NCBI RefSeq assembly: GCF_014697125.1
Contig: NZ_JACJRG010000019.1
Location: 56,641-120,640 of the forward strand
DNA length: 64,000 bases
Origin: Anabaena minutissima FACHB-250
GTDB taxonomy: Bacteria > Cyanobacteriota > Cyanobacteriia > Cyanobacteriales > Nostocaceae
Direction: 5' to 3'
A program made the translations under genes and the position numbers. The notes beneath the pieces were generated by a model, which was not told where the DNA came from, ran no database searches, and saw only the letters and a list, made by a program, of their open reading frames with translations. This document shows positions 8,443 to 17,370 of the stretch, in pieces. How positions within the stretch are numbered: position 1 is the first letter of the stretch; each line of letters opens with the position of its first letter.

Positions 8443-10438
8443 ATGATACCCACCCCTTAACTTCCACATCTGTTAAGGGTCGTTCCATCTTGATATACTC
8501 ACTTTTCGCCGATTGGAGGATATGCTTCATCCCCACAGGTTCATCAGCATCGGCTGCCACAAATGCGGCATTGAGGGCAATATTACGAATATTACCACCA
8601 GCGACACTCAGCTTGGCTAATTTCTCAAAATCTAAATCTGCGGTTGGGGTTTGGCTGGGAAATACCCGCCGCCAAATCTCGGCTCGCTGTTTGGCATCGG
8701 GAAAGGGAAACTGCACAATAAAGCGAATGCGTCGCAGAAATGCCTGATCTAAGGAGGCTTTTAAATTGGTGGTGAGAATTGCTAAACCTCGGTAGGATTC
8801 CATGCGTTGCAGCAGATAGCTAACCTCAATATTGGCATGGCGATCGTGGGAATCTTTCACCTCTGTCCGTTTGCCAAATAGGGCATCGGCTTCATCAAAT
8901 AGTAAGATGACTCCTCCCCCTTCGGCAGCATCAAATACCCGCCGCAAATTCTTCTCTGTCTCGCCAATATACTTACTCACCACGGCACTCAAATCAATCC
9001 GGTAGACATCCAAATGTAGGGTATTCGCTAAAACTTCCGCCGCCAGGGTTTTACCTGTACCACTTGCGCCCGCAAACATGGCACTGATTCCCAAACCCCG
9101 TCCTCCCTTAGCAGCAAACCCCCACTGCTCATACACTTTAGAACGCTGTCTTAAATGGGCGGCAATATCTTTTAACACTCCCAACTCATTGGGCGGTAAT
9201 ACCAAATCCTCCCACTGGGCTGTGGCTTCTATGCGTTGTGCCAATTCATCTAAGCGGGGACGGGCCTGGCTACGACAGGCATCCCAGAGGGAACGGAAGG
9301 CTTGGGCTGTGTCGTCAGCAGGGTTGTGTTGAGTTTTAAATTGCCAACTGGTGGCTGTAATTGTGGCTGTGTTGAGGTTGAAGTGGGAAACGAGGCGATC
9401 GATCTGTCCATTCCAATCGGGGGATATTTCACTCAGGGTATTTTGCCAGACTTGACGCTGTTCGGCTGGGCTGGGTTGATGCACATCCAATGTGAGCAGA
9501 GGACGCTGGATGGCACGACGACGTTCTAGACTGGAGATAATTAAGGGGGCATCTAAGGTGTCGAGTAGCTGAGTTATGTTATTTTCTCTTTCCCCTTCAG
9601 AAGATTCGGTTGTGTTCCCGCCATCCAGTACCATCACTCGCCGATACAGTCGCCATTCCCTCTCCCACAAACACCGGACAAGATGTAGTTGCTGATTTTC
9701 ACGGGGCAAGTTCTGGGCAGTTACAGCATACCCTGTTAATCCTAAAATCTGACAGGTATGAGCTGCGATCGCCTTCTTACTACCTGCATCTGTGCCACAT
9801 AGTTGCAATATCGGTAACACTCGCTGTTCTTGAGAAGCTTGCACCCAAGAGTTTGCCATCTGTTCTGCCAAGGCTGTATGGGATGGGACTAAGTTTTCCA
9901 TCTGTAATGGGGATGCTCCCAATTGCGCCAATCGCTCATCCAAGGGGCGCAATCCTGCCAAGTAATGGGTAATCTGCTCGTCCAAGCGTAAAGGCGAAAT
10001 AGTCAAGGCTGGGGCTGATCCCATTTCAATTAATCGCCAGCGTCGCAAAGGTGCATCCTGGGTAAGTGCGCCCCAATAGGGGGAGGATGTGATGGATAAG
10101 GCCAAACTGAATGTGGGATACTCTAACTGTGGCTGTCCCTGGGCTTTGGCACATAGTCTACCCCAGTTGCGGTCAAATTCCATCCCCGCACACAAAATCA
10201 CAATCTGCCGCTCAAGTGGGGAGAGGTTAAAGATTTGACACAGTTGTTCTAAGGCGGGAGGTACTTGAGCAAAGGCAGGCTCTTTTTCTATATCTACGAA
10301 GCCCGTCTTCAATTCCTCATTTCCCTGTTCCTGCTGTTCAATTAGCCGCTCTAAAACTTGACGGGTTTGGGCAATTACTCCCATCAAGTAACGGTGATTT
10401 GCGGGATACCAATCATCTGCAACAGGTTTGGAGGGCAT
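8441..10438 (-). CDS. AAA+ ATPase of the contractile-injection-system (Afp15/Pvc15-like) type
   Basis: The 665-residue protein has a long N-terminal region (about 1-400), including a degenerate, nucleotide-site-free AAA-like stretch near 205-300, and a C-terminal AAA+ module. The latter shows Walker A GASGTGKT (457-464), Walker B ILLFDEAD (511-518), a second-region segment SYLLQRME, sensor 1 LTTNLK and an arginine-rich LRRIRF. This arrangement is usual for the ATPase that accompanies eCIS gene clusters and is thought to act in particle assembly or cargo handling. It sits between a cysteine desulfurase gene (one base apart) and the two cargo candidates, all on the minus strand. The AAA+ call is certain; the eCIS role rests on architecture and neighbours. 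Confidence 0.88.
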   Translation of the reverse strand: MPSKPVADDWYPANHRYLMGVIAQTRQVLERLIEQQEQGNEELKTGFVDIEKEPAFAQVPPALEQLCQIFNLSPLERQIVILCAGMEFDRNWGRLCAKAQGQPQLEYPTFSLALSITSSPYWGALTQDAPLRRWRLIEMGSAPALTISPLRLDEQITHYLAGLRPLDERLAQLGASPLQMENLVPSHTALAEQMANSWVQASQEQRVLPILQLCGTDAGSKKAIAAHTCQILGLTGYAVTAQNLPRENQQLHLVRCLWEREWRLYRRVMVLDGGNTTESSEGERENNITQLLDTLDAPLIISSLERRRAIQRPLLTLDVHQPSPAEQRQVWQNTLSEISPDWNGQIDRLVSHFNLNTATITATSWQFKTQHNPADDTAQAFRSLWDACRSQARPRLDELAQRIEATAQWEDLVLPPNELGVLKDIAAHLRQRSKVYEQWGFAAKGGRGLGISAMFAGASGTGKTLAAEVLANTLHLDVYRIDLSAVVSKYIGETEKNLRRVFDAAEGGGVILLFDEADALFGKRTEVKDSHDRHANIEVSYLLQRMESYRGLAILTTNLKASLDQAFLRRIRFIVQFPFPDAKQRAEIWRRVFPSQTPTADLDFEKLAKLSVAGGNIRNIALNAAFVAADADEPVGMKHILQSAKSEYIKMERPLTDVEVKGWVS

Positions 10439-10439
10439 T

Positions 10440-11606
10440 TTATACTAGAGTTCTTTGCTTACGTAAACTTTCAATGGTAGCGATCGCGTGCTTCGCTACT
10501 ATATCAATTTCTGCTGGCGTGTTGAACCTGCCCATCCCAAAGCGGATGGAAGCATAAGCTAATTGTTCGGTGTGTCCCAAAGCGGTGAGAACATGGGAAG
10601 GTGTAGTTTTCGTCGATGAACAAGCTGAACCAGAGGATACGGCCATGACTGGCTGTAACCCTAGGGAAAGTGCTGCACCATCGACTCCCTCAACGCTAAT
10701 ATTTAAGTTTCCTGGTAATCGCTGGGTGGGATGTCCGTTCAGATGAATCCCTTTTAACTGTGAAAGCTGATTCCACAAGCTTTGTCTTAACTGTGTGAGG
10801 CGTTGGCTTTCTGTCTCTTGTTCTGCTAAGGCAATTTCTACCGCTTTGCCAAAACCGACAATTTGCGGTGTGTATAAAGTCCCCGAACGCATTCCCCGTT
10901 CATGTCCTCCCCCGTGCTGTTGGGGTGCGAGTTGGACTCTGGGGTTACGTCGGCGGACATATAATGCACCGATACCCTTTGGCCCGTAGACTTTATGGGC
11001 TGTCAGAGACATCAAATCTATGTGCATGGATTGCACATCTAAGGGAATTTTACCAATAGCTTGGGCTGCATCTGTATGGAAAATAATCTGGCGTTCATGA
11101 CACATTTCCCCAATTTCAGCTAATGGTTGCAACACACCAATTTCATTATTAGCCGCCATCACCGATACTAAAATCGTCTCAGGACGCAACGCTTTTTCTA
11201 AGTCAGCTAAATCAATTAATCCATTGGCTTGCACTGGTAGGATAGTAATATCAAAACCAAGGGTTTGTAAATATTCACAAGGGTCAAGGACTGCATTATG
11301 TTCAGTTGCCAAAGTAATAATATGCTGACCTTTTTGAAAATAAGCTTCCGCTACACCTTTAATAGCTAAATTATTCGCTTCCGTTGCACCGCTAGTAAAC
11401 ACAATTTCTTCTGATGTAGCGTTAATTGCTGCGGCTAATATTTCCCGCGCTTGTTTGACAGATGCTTCTGTTTCCCAGCCATAAATATGATTAATACTAG
11501 CTGGATTGCCAAATTTTTCTGTAAAGTAAGGTAGCATTGCTACTAACACCCGTTCGTCTACAGGGGTAGTGGCGTGACAATCGAGATATATAGGACGATT
11601 AGACAT
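10440..11606 (-). CDS. Cysteine desulfurase (NifS/IscS family)
   Basis: The 388-residue PLP enzyme releases sulfur from cysteine as a persulfide for Fe-S clusters and other sulfur cofactors. It opens with YLDCHATTPVD, has TGATEANN for cofactor phosphate binding, the PLP lysine in AHK (Lys205) and the catalytic cysteine in SSGSACSS (Cys329), followed by the mobile loop. Length and the group I type loop fit IscS/NifS. No nifU, iscU or nif gene lies nearby, so I give no symbol. The stop codon is one base from the start of the AAA+ ATPase gene downstream, implying one transcript. Confidence 0.95.
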   Translation of the reverse strand: MSNRPIYLDCHATTPVDERVLVAMLPYFTEKFGNPASINHIYGWETEASVKQAREILAAAINATSEEIVFTSGATEANNLAIKGVAEAYFQKGQHIITLATEHNAVLDPCEYLQTLGFDITILPVQANGLIDLADLEKALRPETILVSVMAANNEIGVLQPLAEIGEMCHERQIIFHTDAAQAIGKIPLDVQSMHIDLMSLTAHKVYGPKGIGALYVRRRNPRVQLAPQQHGGGHERGMRSGTLYTPQIVGFGKAVEIALAEQETESQRLTQLRQSLWNQLSQLKGIHLNGHPTQRLPGNLNISVEGVDGAALSLGLQPVMAVSSGSACSSTKTTPSHVLTALGHTEQLAYASIRFGMGRFNTPAEIDIVAKHAIATIESLRKQRTLV

Positions 11607-11744
11607 AGTTAGCTCAATATTTGACTTAGTTTTTTAAATATAACTAGAACTTTCTACAATTCATTCTCTCCGTTCCAAAGAGTAAATTGATCAGATAAAG
11701 CATATATCAATGTTAAGTCATATAAATTTATTATGAGCGAGTTC

Positions 11745-11790
11745 GTAGTAAGGACTAAAGTCCTAAAATAAGGACTTTAGTCCTTACTAC
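11745..11790. repeat. Perfect 20-bp stem palindrome (GTAGTAAGGACTAAAGTCCT family)
   Basis: Bases 11745-11764 and 11771-11790 are exact reverse complements with a 6-base loop (AAAATA). The right arm and following ACAAACCTTTAATTAT recur at 22396-22429, so this is a dispersed repeat as well as a hairpin. It lies between the peroxiredoxin and cysteine desulfurase genes. Confidence 0.85.
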
Positions 11791-11836
11791 AAACCTTTAA
11801 TTATTTACACTGTTCTACTTACTCTTAATTCTGCAT

Positions 11837-12316
11837 TTAATTAGCCGCTAATTCTTGCAACTTATTTAACACTGCTTGGGCGTGACCTTTGGCTGTAACA
11901 TTTGGCCAAGCATAGGCAATTATGTGATCAGGTGAAATCAGGAAAGTGGAACGCGCTACACCCATATATTCTTTGCCCATAAACTTCTTTAAACGCCAAC
12001 CACCATAAGCTTCTATTAATTGATGTTCTGGATCACTTAATAGGGTAATAGACAACTTATGTTTATCAATAAATTTGCAATGAGCTTTACCTGAATCTGG
12101 ACTTACTCCTAAAACTTTTGCTCCAAGTTTGCTAAATTCCTGATGCAATGCTGTGAAATCGGTGGCTTCTGTAGTGCATCCAGGAGTATCATCTTTGGGG
12201 TAGAAATAAATCACAATCCACTGACTATTTAAATCATTAAGACTGACAAGATTGCCATTGTGGTCTGGGCTAGAAAAATCAGGTGCTGGTTGTCCAATTT
12301 GAGGAATGTCGCTCAC
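11837..12316 (-). CDS. Peroxiredoxin Q / BCP-type thiol peroxidase
   Basis: This atypical 2-Cys peroxiredoxin reduces hydrogen and organic peroxides using thioredoxin. The peroxidatic cysteine lies in FYPKDDTPGCTTEA and the resolving cysteine five residues on is replaced by a threonine-rich stretch; a second cysteine occurs further on in GKAHCKF. I chose the GTG at 12316 (protein starts SDIPQIGQPAPDF, 159 residues, the normal family length); an in-frame TTG at 12340 would add 8 residues and neither has a clear ribosome site. Cyanobacteria usually carry several PrxQ copies. It is a single-gene unit on the minus strand. Confidence 0.93.
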   Translation of the reverse strand: MSDIPQIGQPAPDFSSPDHNGNLVSLNDLNSQWIVIYFYPKDDTPGCTTEATDFTALHQEFSKLGAKVLGVSPDSGKAHCKFIDKHKLSITLLSDPEHQLIEAYGGWRLKKFMGKEYMGVARSTFLISPDHIIAYAWPNVTAKGHAQAVLNKLQELAAN

Positions 12317-12367
12317 AAAAATACTACTGTAATACGGCAATAGTAATTATAACTAAGAATTACTATT

Positions 12368-12461
12368 GCCTGCGGTATAGCTGCACTTAGAGCGTAGCGG
12401 GGGGGAGCATCGCTACGAATTACGTAAAGCCTGCGGCATAGCTGCACTTAGAGCGGAGCGG
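12368..12461. repeat. Two copies of a 33-bp direct repeat
   Basis: GCCTGCGG(T/C)ATAGCTGCAC begins at 12368 and again at 12429, each followed by TTAGAGCG(T/G)AGCGG, 61 bases apart. A related GCGTAGCCTGCGC motif occurs near 14580. These look like dispersed cyanobacterial intergenic repeats. Confidence 0.75.
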
Positions 12462-12486
12462 GACGTTAGTCCATTACGAATTAATA

Positions 12487-14457
12487 TTATTCCTGATTAC
12501 TACTGCGTTGCGCTTGAGAAGTTTCATCAATTTCAAATGCCCCTCGCACATTACCTGTTAAATCAGAGTTTTCAACTGTACCTACACCTTGATTATGGAT
12601 ATATATAGCATATTCTTGATTCCGATTAATTTTGCAATCTCTAATTACAATATTGCTACCATTTCTAATTTCTACACCAGATAAAGTATTGTTGAATATA
12701 TTACATTCTTTAATTGTTCCTTTACCCTGATTATCTACTAAGACACCGCCACCTTTACCATCCCGAATTTCACATTTTTCGACGAAAGGATTGCCATTTT
12801 TACGAATTTCTATACCTGCACCTAGTGTAGTATTAAAAATTTCGCAATTGCTGATATTTCCTCGACCATCTTTATCGATGAGAATACCACCATCGCGGAT
12901 TCTGCAACGCTGAACTGTAGGATTTCCACCTTCTTGGATGGTGACACCTGATAAAGTAGAACTAAAAATATAACAATCTTCTATTGTTCCTTGACCGCTA
13001 TCATAGACAAACACACCACTAGCTTTACTGTCACGAATTTCACAGTTACGAATAATAGGGTTAGCAGTGGAATTATGAATGGCTACACAAGCCAAAGAAT
13101 CAGAACTGATATTGCAATTTTCTAAAATTAGTTCTCCTTGAGGAATATCCACAGCGTAGAATTTTTTGTTATTCTTACCAGCCGTACAGCGCAGCGTCAA
13201 ACCACTAACCTTCGCATGGTCAGATTTCATGATAATGCAATCTGCATTTTGACTTTCAATCACAATATCTGCGGTAGTCCCATCACCAATAATTTCTAGT
13301 GGTTTGTTAATCACCAAACCTTCTAAATATAACCCAGGTTGTACAACAATACGCGTGTTTGGTTGAGCATTTTCAATGGCTTCAGCAATAGTTTTATAGT
13401 CACTGCCTGCTAACTTAGAAACAGTAATAGTTGATTTATTTTTAGGAAATACTGTATATAAAAGTGCTGCCCCCAGTAATCCAATTCCACCAAAGCCAAA
13501 CACCTTTACTAAACGCCGCCTAGGGATTTTTGGGGGTTCAAAAATCACAGGTGGGTGTAAAGATTTTTCAATTTCTGCCAACTTTTGCAAAATTAGCTGA
13601 GTATTTTGAGGGCGTTGATTGGGTAAACGCGCCATCATTTGGTCTAGTAAATCTGCAAACTGCGGCAAGATAGTTGTATGCTCACGCCAGCGTAATTCAT
13701 CGCTGTAACCGTCATAAATTAGTGAGTCAGTTGGTTCTTTTCCAGTCAGCAAATAAACAAAAGTCCGACCTAAAGCGAAAAAATCCGATTGCTGCACAGC
13801 CTGACCATTAATTTGCTCTGAGGGTGTGTAACCTGCGGAAACTACGCCTGTAACTTGTCCGATAGATTGCTTGGCGATGTAGGTTTGGGTAATTGACCTA
13901 GCTGTACCAAAGTCAATTAATGCTAGACGACCATCTGCCCGTAGCATAATGTTAGATGGTTTAATATCTCGGTGAAATAAACCCTGTTGATGAACTTGCT
14001 GAAGAATTGTGACTGCTTCTTTGAGCCATTGGAGGGCTAATTTCTGGTCAACGGGTCGATATTCTCTTTGGGTTAAGTATGCGCCTAAATCTAATCCTTC
14101 GATTTTCTCCATTACTAGGCAGTGTAATGGCTCTTGGCTATTCCTATAAAAATAGATAAAGTAGCCATTCGCCTCGACTTTAGGAATACCAGGATGATTG
14201 AGGTGAGTTAAAACCTGTGCTTCCCTTTGAAATAGCTCGATCGCTTTCGGATGATTATTGGTTAAAATCTTGAGGACTTTAGTTGTTTGAGTGCGTGCGT
14301 CATAAACTACAAAAGTTTTACCAAAGCCACCACCGCCTAGAAAACTCACTACTCGATAACATCCTTCTAGGAGCAACTCCGAACCACAAGCTTGACAAAA
14401 TAGGATATTGTCAGGATTCTGTGGATTGGTGCATCGGGGGTTTATGCAGAGGCTCAT
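12487..14457 (-). CDS. Membrane-anchored Ser/Thr protein kinase with C-terminal right-handed beta-helix
   Basis: The 656-residue protein begins with a four-cysteine zinc ribbon (C4, C9, C21, C24), then a Hanks-type kinase domain with P-loop GGGGFGKTF, catalytic HRDIKPSN (162-169) and IDFGTARS containing DFG (182-184), so it should be active. One transmembrane helix follows at about residues 315-335 (VFGFGGIGLLGAALLYTVF). The rest is a pectate-lyase/NosD-like parallel beta-helix with at least eight rungs built on the pattern N-x-I-x-x-C-x-I-x-x (e.g. IIRNCEIRDSKASGVFV). The predicted topology puts the kinase in the cytoplasm and the beta-helix outside, suggesting a sensor for a cell-wall or exopolysaccharide ligand. 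No phosphatase gene is adjacent. Confidence 0.92.
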   Translation of the reverse strand: MSLCINPRCTNPQNPDNILFCQACGSELLLEGCYRVVSFLGGGGFGKTFVVYDARTQTTKVLKILTNNHPKAIELFQREAQVLTHLNHPGIPKVEANGYFIYFYRNSQEPLHCLVMEKIEGLDLGAYLTQREYRPVDQKLALQWLKEAVTILQQVHQQGLFHRDIKPSNIMLRADGRLALIDFGTARSITQTYIAKQSIGQVTGVVSAGYTPSEQINGQAVQQSDFFALGRTFVYLLTGKEPTDSLIYDGYSDELRWREHTTILPQFADLLDQMMARLPNQRPQNTQLILQKLAEIEKSLHPPVIFEPPKIPRRRLVKVFGFGGIGLLGAALLYTVFPKNKSTITVSKLAGSDYKTIAEAIENAQPNTRIVVQPGLYLEGLVINKPLEIIGDGTTADIVIESQNADCIIMKSDHAKVSGLTLRCTAGKNNKKFYAVDIPQGELILENCNISSDSLACVAIHNSTANPIIRNCEIRDSKASGVFVYDSGQGTIEDCYIFSSTLSGVTIQEGGNPTVQRCRIRDGGILIDKDGRGNISNCEIFNTTLGAGIEIRKNGNPFVEKCEIRDGKGGGVLVDNQGKGTIKECNIFNNTLSGVEIRNGSNIVIRDCKINRNQEYAIYIHNQGVGTVENSDLTGNVRGAFEIDETSQAQRSSNQE

Positions 14458-14636
14458 GGCTTCGGCAGGTAACGTTTTTATCTGATTAGTTTAGCTTTTA
14501 TGACGTACTTCACAGATAAAGTTTGTATTAAAAGTCAAAAGTTACATTTCTATAGAAATCCGATTTTATTTTTGTTGGCGTAGCCTGCGCTTGCGCTTAA
14601 AAATCTCAGTATGTGTAGGGTGATGATGCCAAGTGA

Positions 14637-17051
14637 TTAATCCTCTGCAAGAAGTTGGTAGCTAATTTGCTGAAATTGTTCAAGTTCCAAGCAATTGTTT
14701 TGACAAGGAACTTCTTGAGTATCTACCCAAACTTTCTGCACGTTTAAACCGTGAAAGTAGAGTTGAACTTTTTGATCAGGTAAAGGGTAATTTCCTTGTT
14801 TTCGCCAGATAAGTTGTAAACTATTATCGTGCCGTTGCAGATAAAATTCATCTAATCGCCAAGCACCATAGCCATCTCCAGCATCACTATATACTGTACC
14901 TCCACCAATTCCAGTTACAGGGGGATAAATATGCAGGACGAGTTGTTGATTTTCTGCCATTGGTAACACACTACCCGCCTTGACGAATACAGGGATTTGT
15001 TCTATGGGTGCAGCTATGTCAATTTGATGTCCCCCTACTAATAAGGCATCATCCCAAAAATGATACCAATGTCCTTGAGGTAAGATGATTGAGCGGGAAG
15101 TTGCACCTTCCTCAACAATGGGAGCAATTAACAGCGCATCACCCAAGTAAAAAGCATCTTCCACATCCCAAAGTTGGGGGTTATTGCTGTCAGCCCAAAA
15201 TAAGGGACGCACCAGGGGATGACCAGTTTGGTTTGTTTCCCAAGTCAAGGTATAAAGATAAGGTATGAGGCGATCGCGCAACCATAAAAATTCTCTGGCT
15301 ATACTCAGCGTTGGTTCGCCAAAACTCCAAGGTGTACGGGGTTTGACGTTGTTGGCACTATGGGTGCGAAAAAATGGTAAAAAACATGACATCTGAAACC
15401 AACGCAAGTATAATTCTGCGCTAGGATCGCCCTTAAATCCTCCTATATCAGCACCACTGTAAGGAATACCGGATAGTCCTAAATTTAAAACTGTGGCAAT
15501 TGTTATACGTAGTCCTGACCAACTCGTTTCTATATCTCCTGTCCAAGTCCAGGCGTAACGTTGTAGACCTGCCCAACCTGCACGGGAGACAATGAAAGGA
15601 CGATGTTCTGGTTTGTACTCTTTTAAAGCCTCATAGGCAGCCTCAGCTTGCAGCAACCCATAGACGTTATGCGCCTCCAAATGATTGCCGCCTCTGCCTT
15701 CCAGAAAATGCCGGGTAGAATGTGGCGGTAAGGAAGGATCACCCCAGAGGACAAATATCCCCGGTTCATTCATGTCATGCCAAAAACCAGTAAAGCCTAA
15801 ATCGAGGAGATATTCATACTGACGACTCCACCAGTGGCGGGCTTGGGGGTTGGTAAAATCGGGAAAGGCACACAATCCAGGCCAGACAGGGGCAATGATG
15901 AGTTTACCATTGGTTGATTTGCAAAATACTTCTTGCGATCGCCCTTCTTCAAATAATTCACTTTTGCGGTCAGCTTTCACGCCAGGATTAACGATCGCAA
16001 TTAAATGCACTCCCCGCTCTACTAATTCTTGGTTAAAATCAGTTAACTTGGGAAAGCGATCAGGGTCAATGGTAAAGGCGCGAAATCCTTCTTGGCAGTC
16101 AATATCTAAATGAATAGCAGTGAGGGGTAAATTATGTGTCTTAAATCCCTCCATAACTTCTCGGACTACTTGTTCTGTTTCGTAACCCCAGCGTGATTGA
16201 TGATAGCCCAATACCCAACGCGGTGGTAAAGCCGGACGACCAGTTAATTGTGTGTAGCGGTCTAATAGTTGCGCTGGCGAACCGATACTAAAGTAATACC
16301 GCAATGCTCCCCCTTCAAAGTCGGCGGCGGCGAAACCGTTGAAGCTAAATGTCGCTTTATAACTATTTTCGTAGAAAATCAAGTAACTACCAGACTCATG
16401 TAAACCTATGTAGAGGGGAATGCACAGATATAGGGGGTCTGTGCCTATTCCATATTTACCCCCAGCATCATAGTTCCACATCAAGTAGCTGGTGGTAGCT
16501 GGTTTATTGCTTTGGGGTGTACGCAGGTTGAGGGGTGCAGCGCGTTCACCTAATCCATAGATGCGTTCTTCAGGACGGAGCTTGGCTTGATGTAGCCAAC
16601 CAGCAGTTTTCAGTTGGGGAGGTAGTTCTTCGCGGATGATTTCGCTTTGGTGATTTTGCCAGGTAAGGCTACCATCGATATTAACAATGACTCGTAATGC
16701 TGGACTAGTTATAATCCAGCGATCGCTCATTGACTGAAATTCTACCTTGATTTCCGGCCAATCTTGACCAGCCATAGCATAAGGAATTGGTTCTACTCCA
16801 GGCTGCCAATTCACACGCACAAAGTCAGCAGCCAAAAAGCAGATTTCTAGTTCTACCTTTTCAAAATAAAACTTTGCCCCTCCCGGTATAGTTTCAGCCT
16901 TAAAGATATTACCAATTTCTGCAAACACCTGTTGGGAAAGGAGAAACCGCCTCTCTAATAAGTCCCGTTGCATAGGATAGAATAGCGACCCCAAAAAGCG
17001 ACGCAGTTTAATCAGGCGGAGGTTTAATAAAACTTTTTTCCAGAATTCCAT
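14637..17051 (-). CDS. Glycoside hydrolase family 31 (alpha-glucosidase type)
   Basis: This 804-residue enzyme has the full GH31 layout: an N-terminal beta-sandwich with GLGERAAPLNLR, a (beta/alpha)8 barrel, and two C-terminal beta domains. The nucleophile region is FWHDMNEPGIF, with the aspartate preceding MNEP, and the second motif WTGDIETSWSGL supplies the acid/base region. GH31 enzymes hydrolyse alpha-glucosidic bonds in maltose, glycogen-derived or similar oligosaccharides, or act as transglucosidases. No signal peptide is seen, so it is probably cytoplasmic. It is a single-gene unit facing left, with no polysaccharide genes beside it. Confidence 0.95.
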   Translation of the reverse strand: MEFWKKVLLNLRLIKLRRFLGSLFYPMQRDLLERRFLLSQQVFAEIGNIFKAETIPGGAKFYFEKVELEICFLAADFVRVNWQPGVEPIPYAMAGQDWPEIKVEFQSMSDRWIITSPALRVIVNIDGSLTWQNHQSEIIREELPPQLKTAGWLHQAKLRPEERIYGLGERAAPLNLRTPQSNKPATTSYLMWNYDAGGKYGIGTDPLYLCIPLYIGLHESGSYLIFYENSYKATFSFNGFAAADFEGGALRYYFSIGSPAQLLDRYTQLTGRPALPPRWVLGYHQSRWGYETEQVVREVMEGFKTHNLPLTAIHLDIDCQEGFRAFTIDPDRFPKLTDFNQELVERGVHLIAIVNPGVKADRKSELFEEGRSQEVFCKSTNGKLIIAPVWPGLCAFPDFTNPQARHWWSRQYEYLLDLGFTGFWHDMNEPGIFVLWGDPSLPPHSTRHFLEGRGGNHLEAHNVYGLLQAEAAYEALKEYKPEHRPFIVSRAGWAGLQRYAWTWTGDIETSWSGLRITIATVLNLGLSGIPYSGADIGGFKGDPSAELYLRWFQMSCFLPFFRTHSANNVKPRTPWSFGEPTLSIAREFLWLRDRLIPYLYTLTWETNQTGHPLVRPLFWADSNNPQLWDVEDAFYLGDALLIAPIVEEGATSRSIILPQGHWYHFWDDALLVGGHQIDIAAPIEQIPVFVKAGSVLPMAENQQLVLHIYPPVTGIGGGTVYSDAGDGYGAWRLDEFYLQRHDNSLQLIWRKQGNYPLPDQKVQLYFHGLNVQKVWVDTQEVPCQNNCLELEQFQQISYQLLAED

Positions 17052-17370
17052 ATTCTATGGGTGACAAATCAAGAGCTTCTGGGGACTACGTGTATTTCAA
17101 AAATCAATATTGCTCATATGTGGGTAGGCTTAATTAAATGTAAGACCTCTCTCCAAACCTCTCCCCTGCGAGGGGAGAGGCTTTCAATCTCCCCTTCCCT
17201 ACAAGGGAAGGGGTTGGGGGTTAGGTCTAACTTATGTTTAATTAAGCCATTCTACTTATGTTAAAAACTAAAAATTATTTTTTCGTCTACCTTTTGATAA
17301 ATTCACTGTAGCTAACCACATATACATTTATCATTGAAGATAATAGGTGTATAACTCTAATTTTTTTGGT
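17052..17370. other. Intergenic region carrying a MITE-like element
   Basis: The 319-base spacer lies between two minus-strand genes. Bases 17124-17255 form a repeat element listed separately. The rest is AT-rich with no recognisable gene. Confidence 0.6.
17124..17255. mobile_element. MITE-like repeat with CCTCTCCAAACCTCTCCCC core
   Basis: The element is about 132 bp and its ends are imperfect inverted repeats: GTAGGCTTAATTAA on the left and TTAATTAAGCCATTCTAC on the right. Inside lie two short palindromes, CTCTCCCCTGCGAGGGGAGAG and CCCCTTCCCTACAAGGGAAGGGG. The same core occurs with different ends at 52690-52833, and half of it at about 61728-61767. It is non-coding. Confidence 0.65.
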
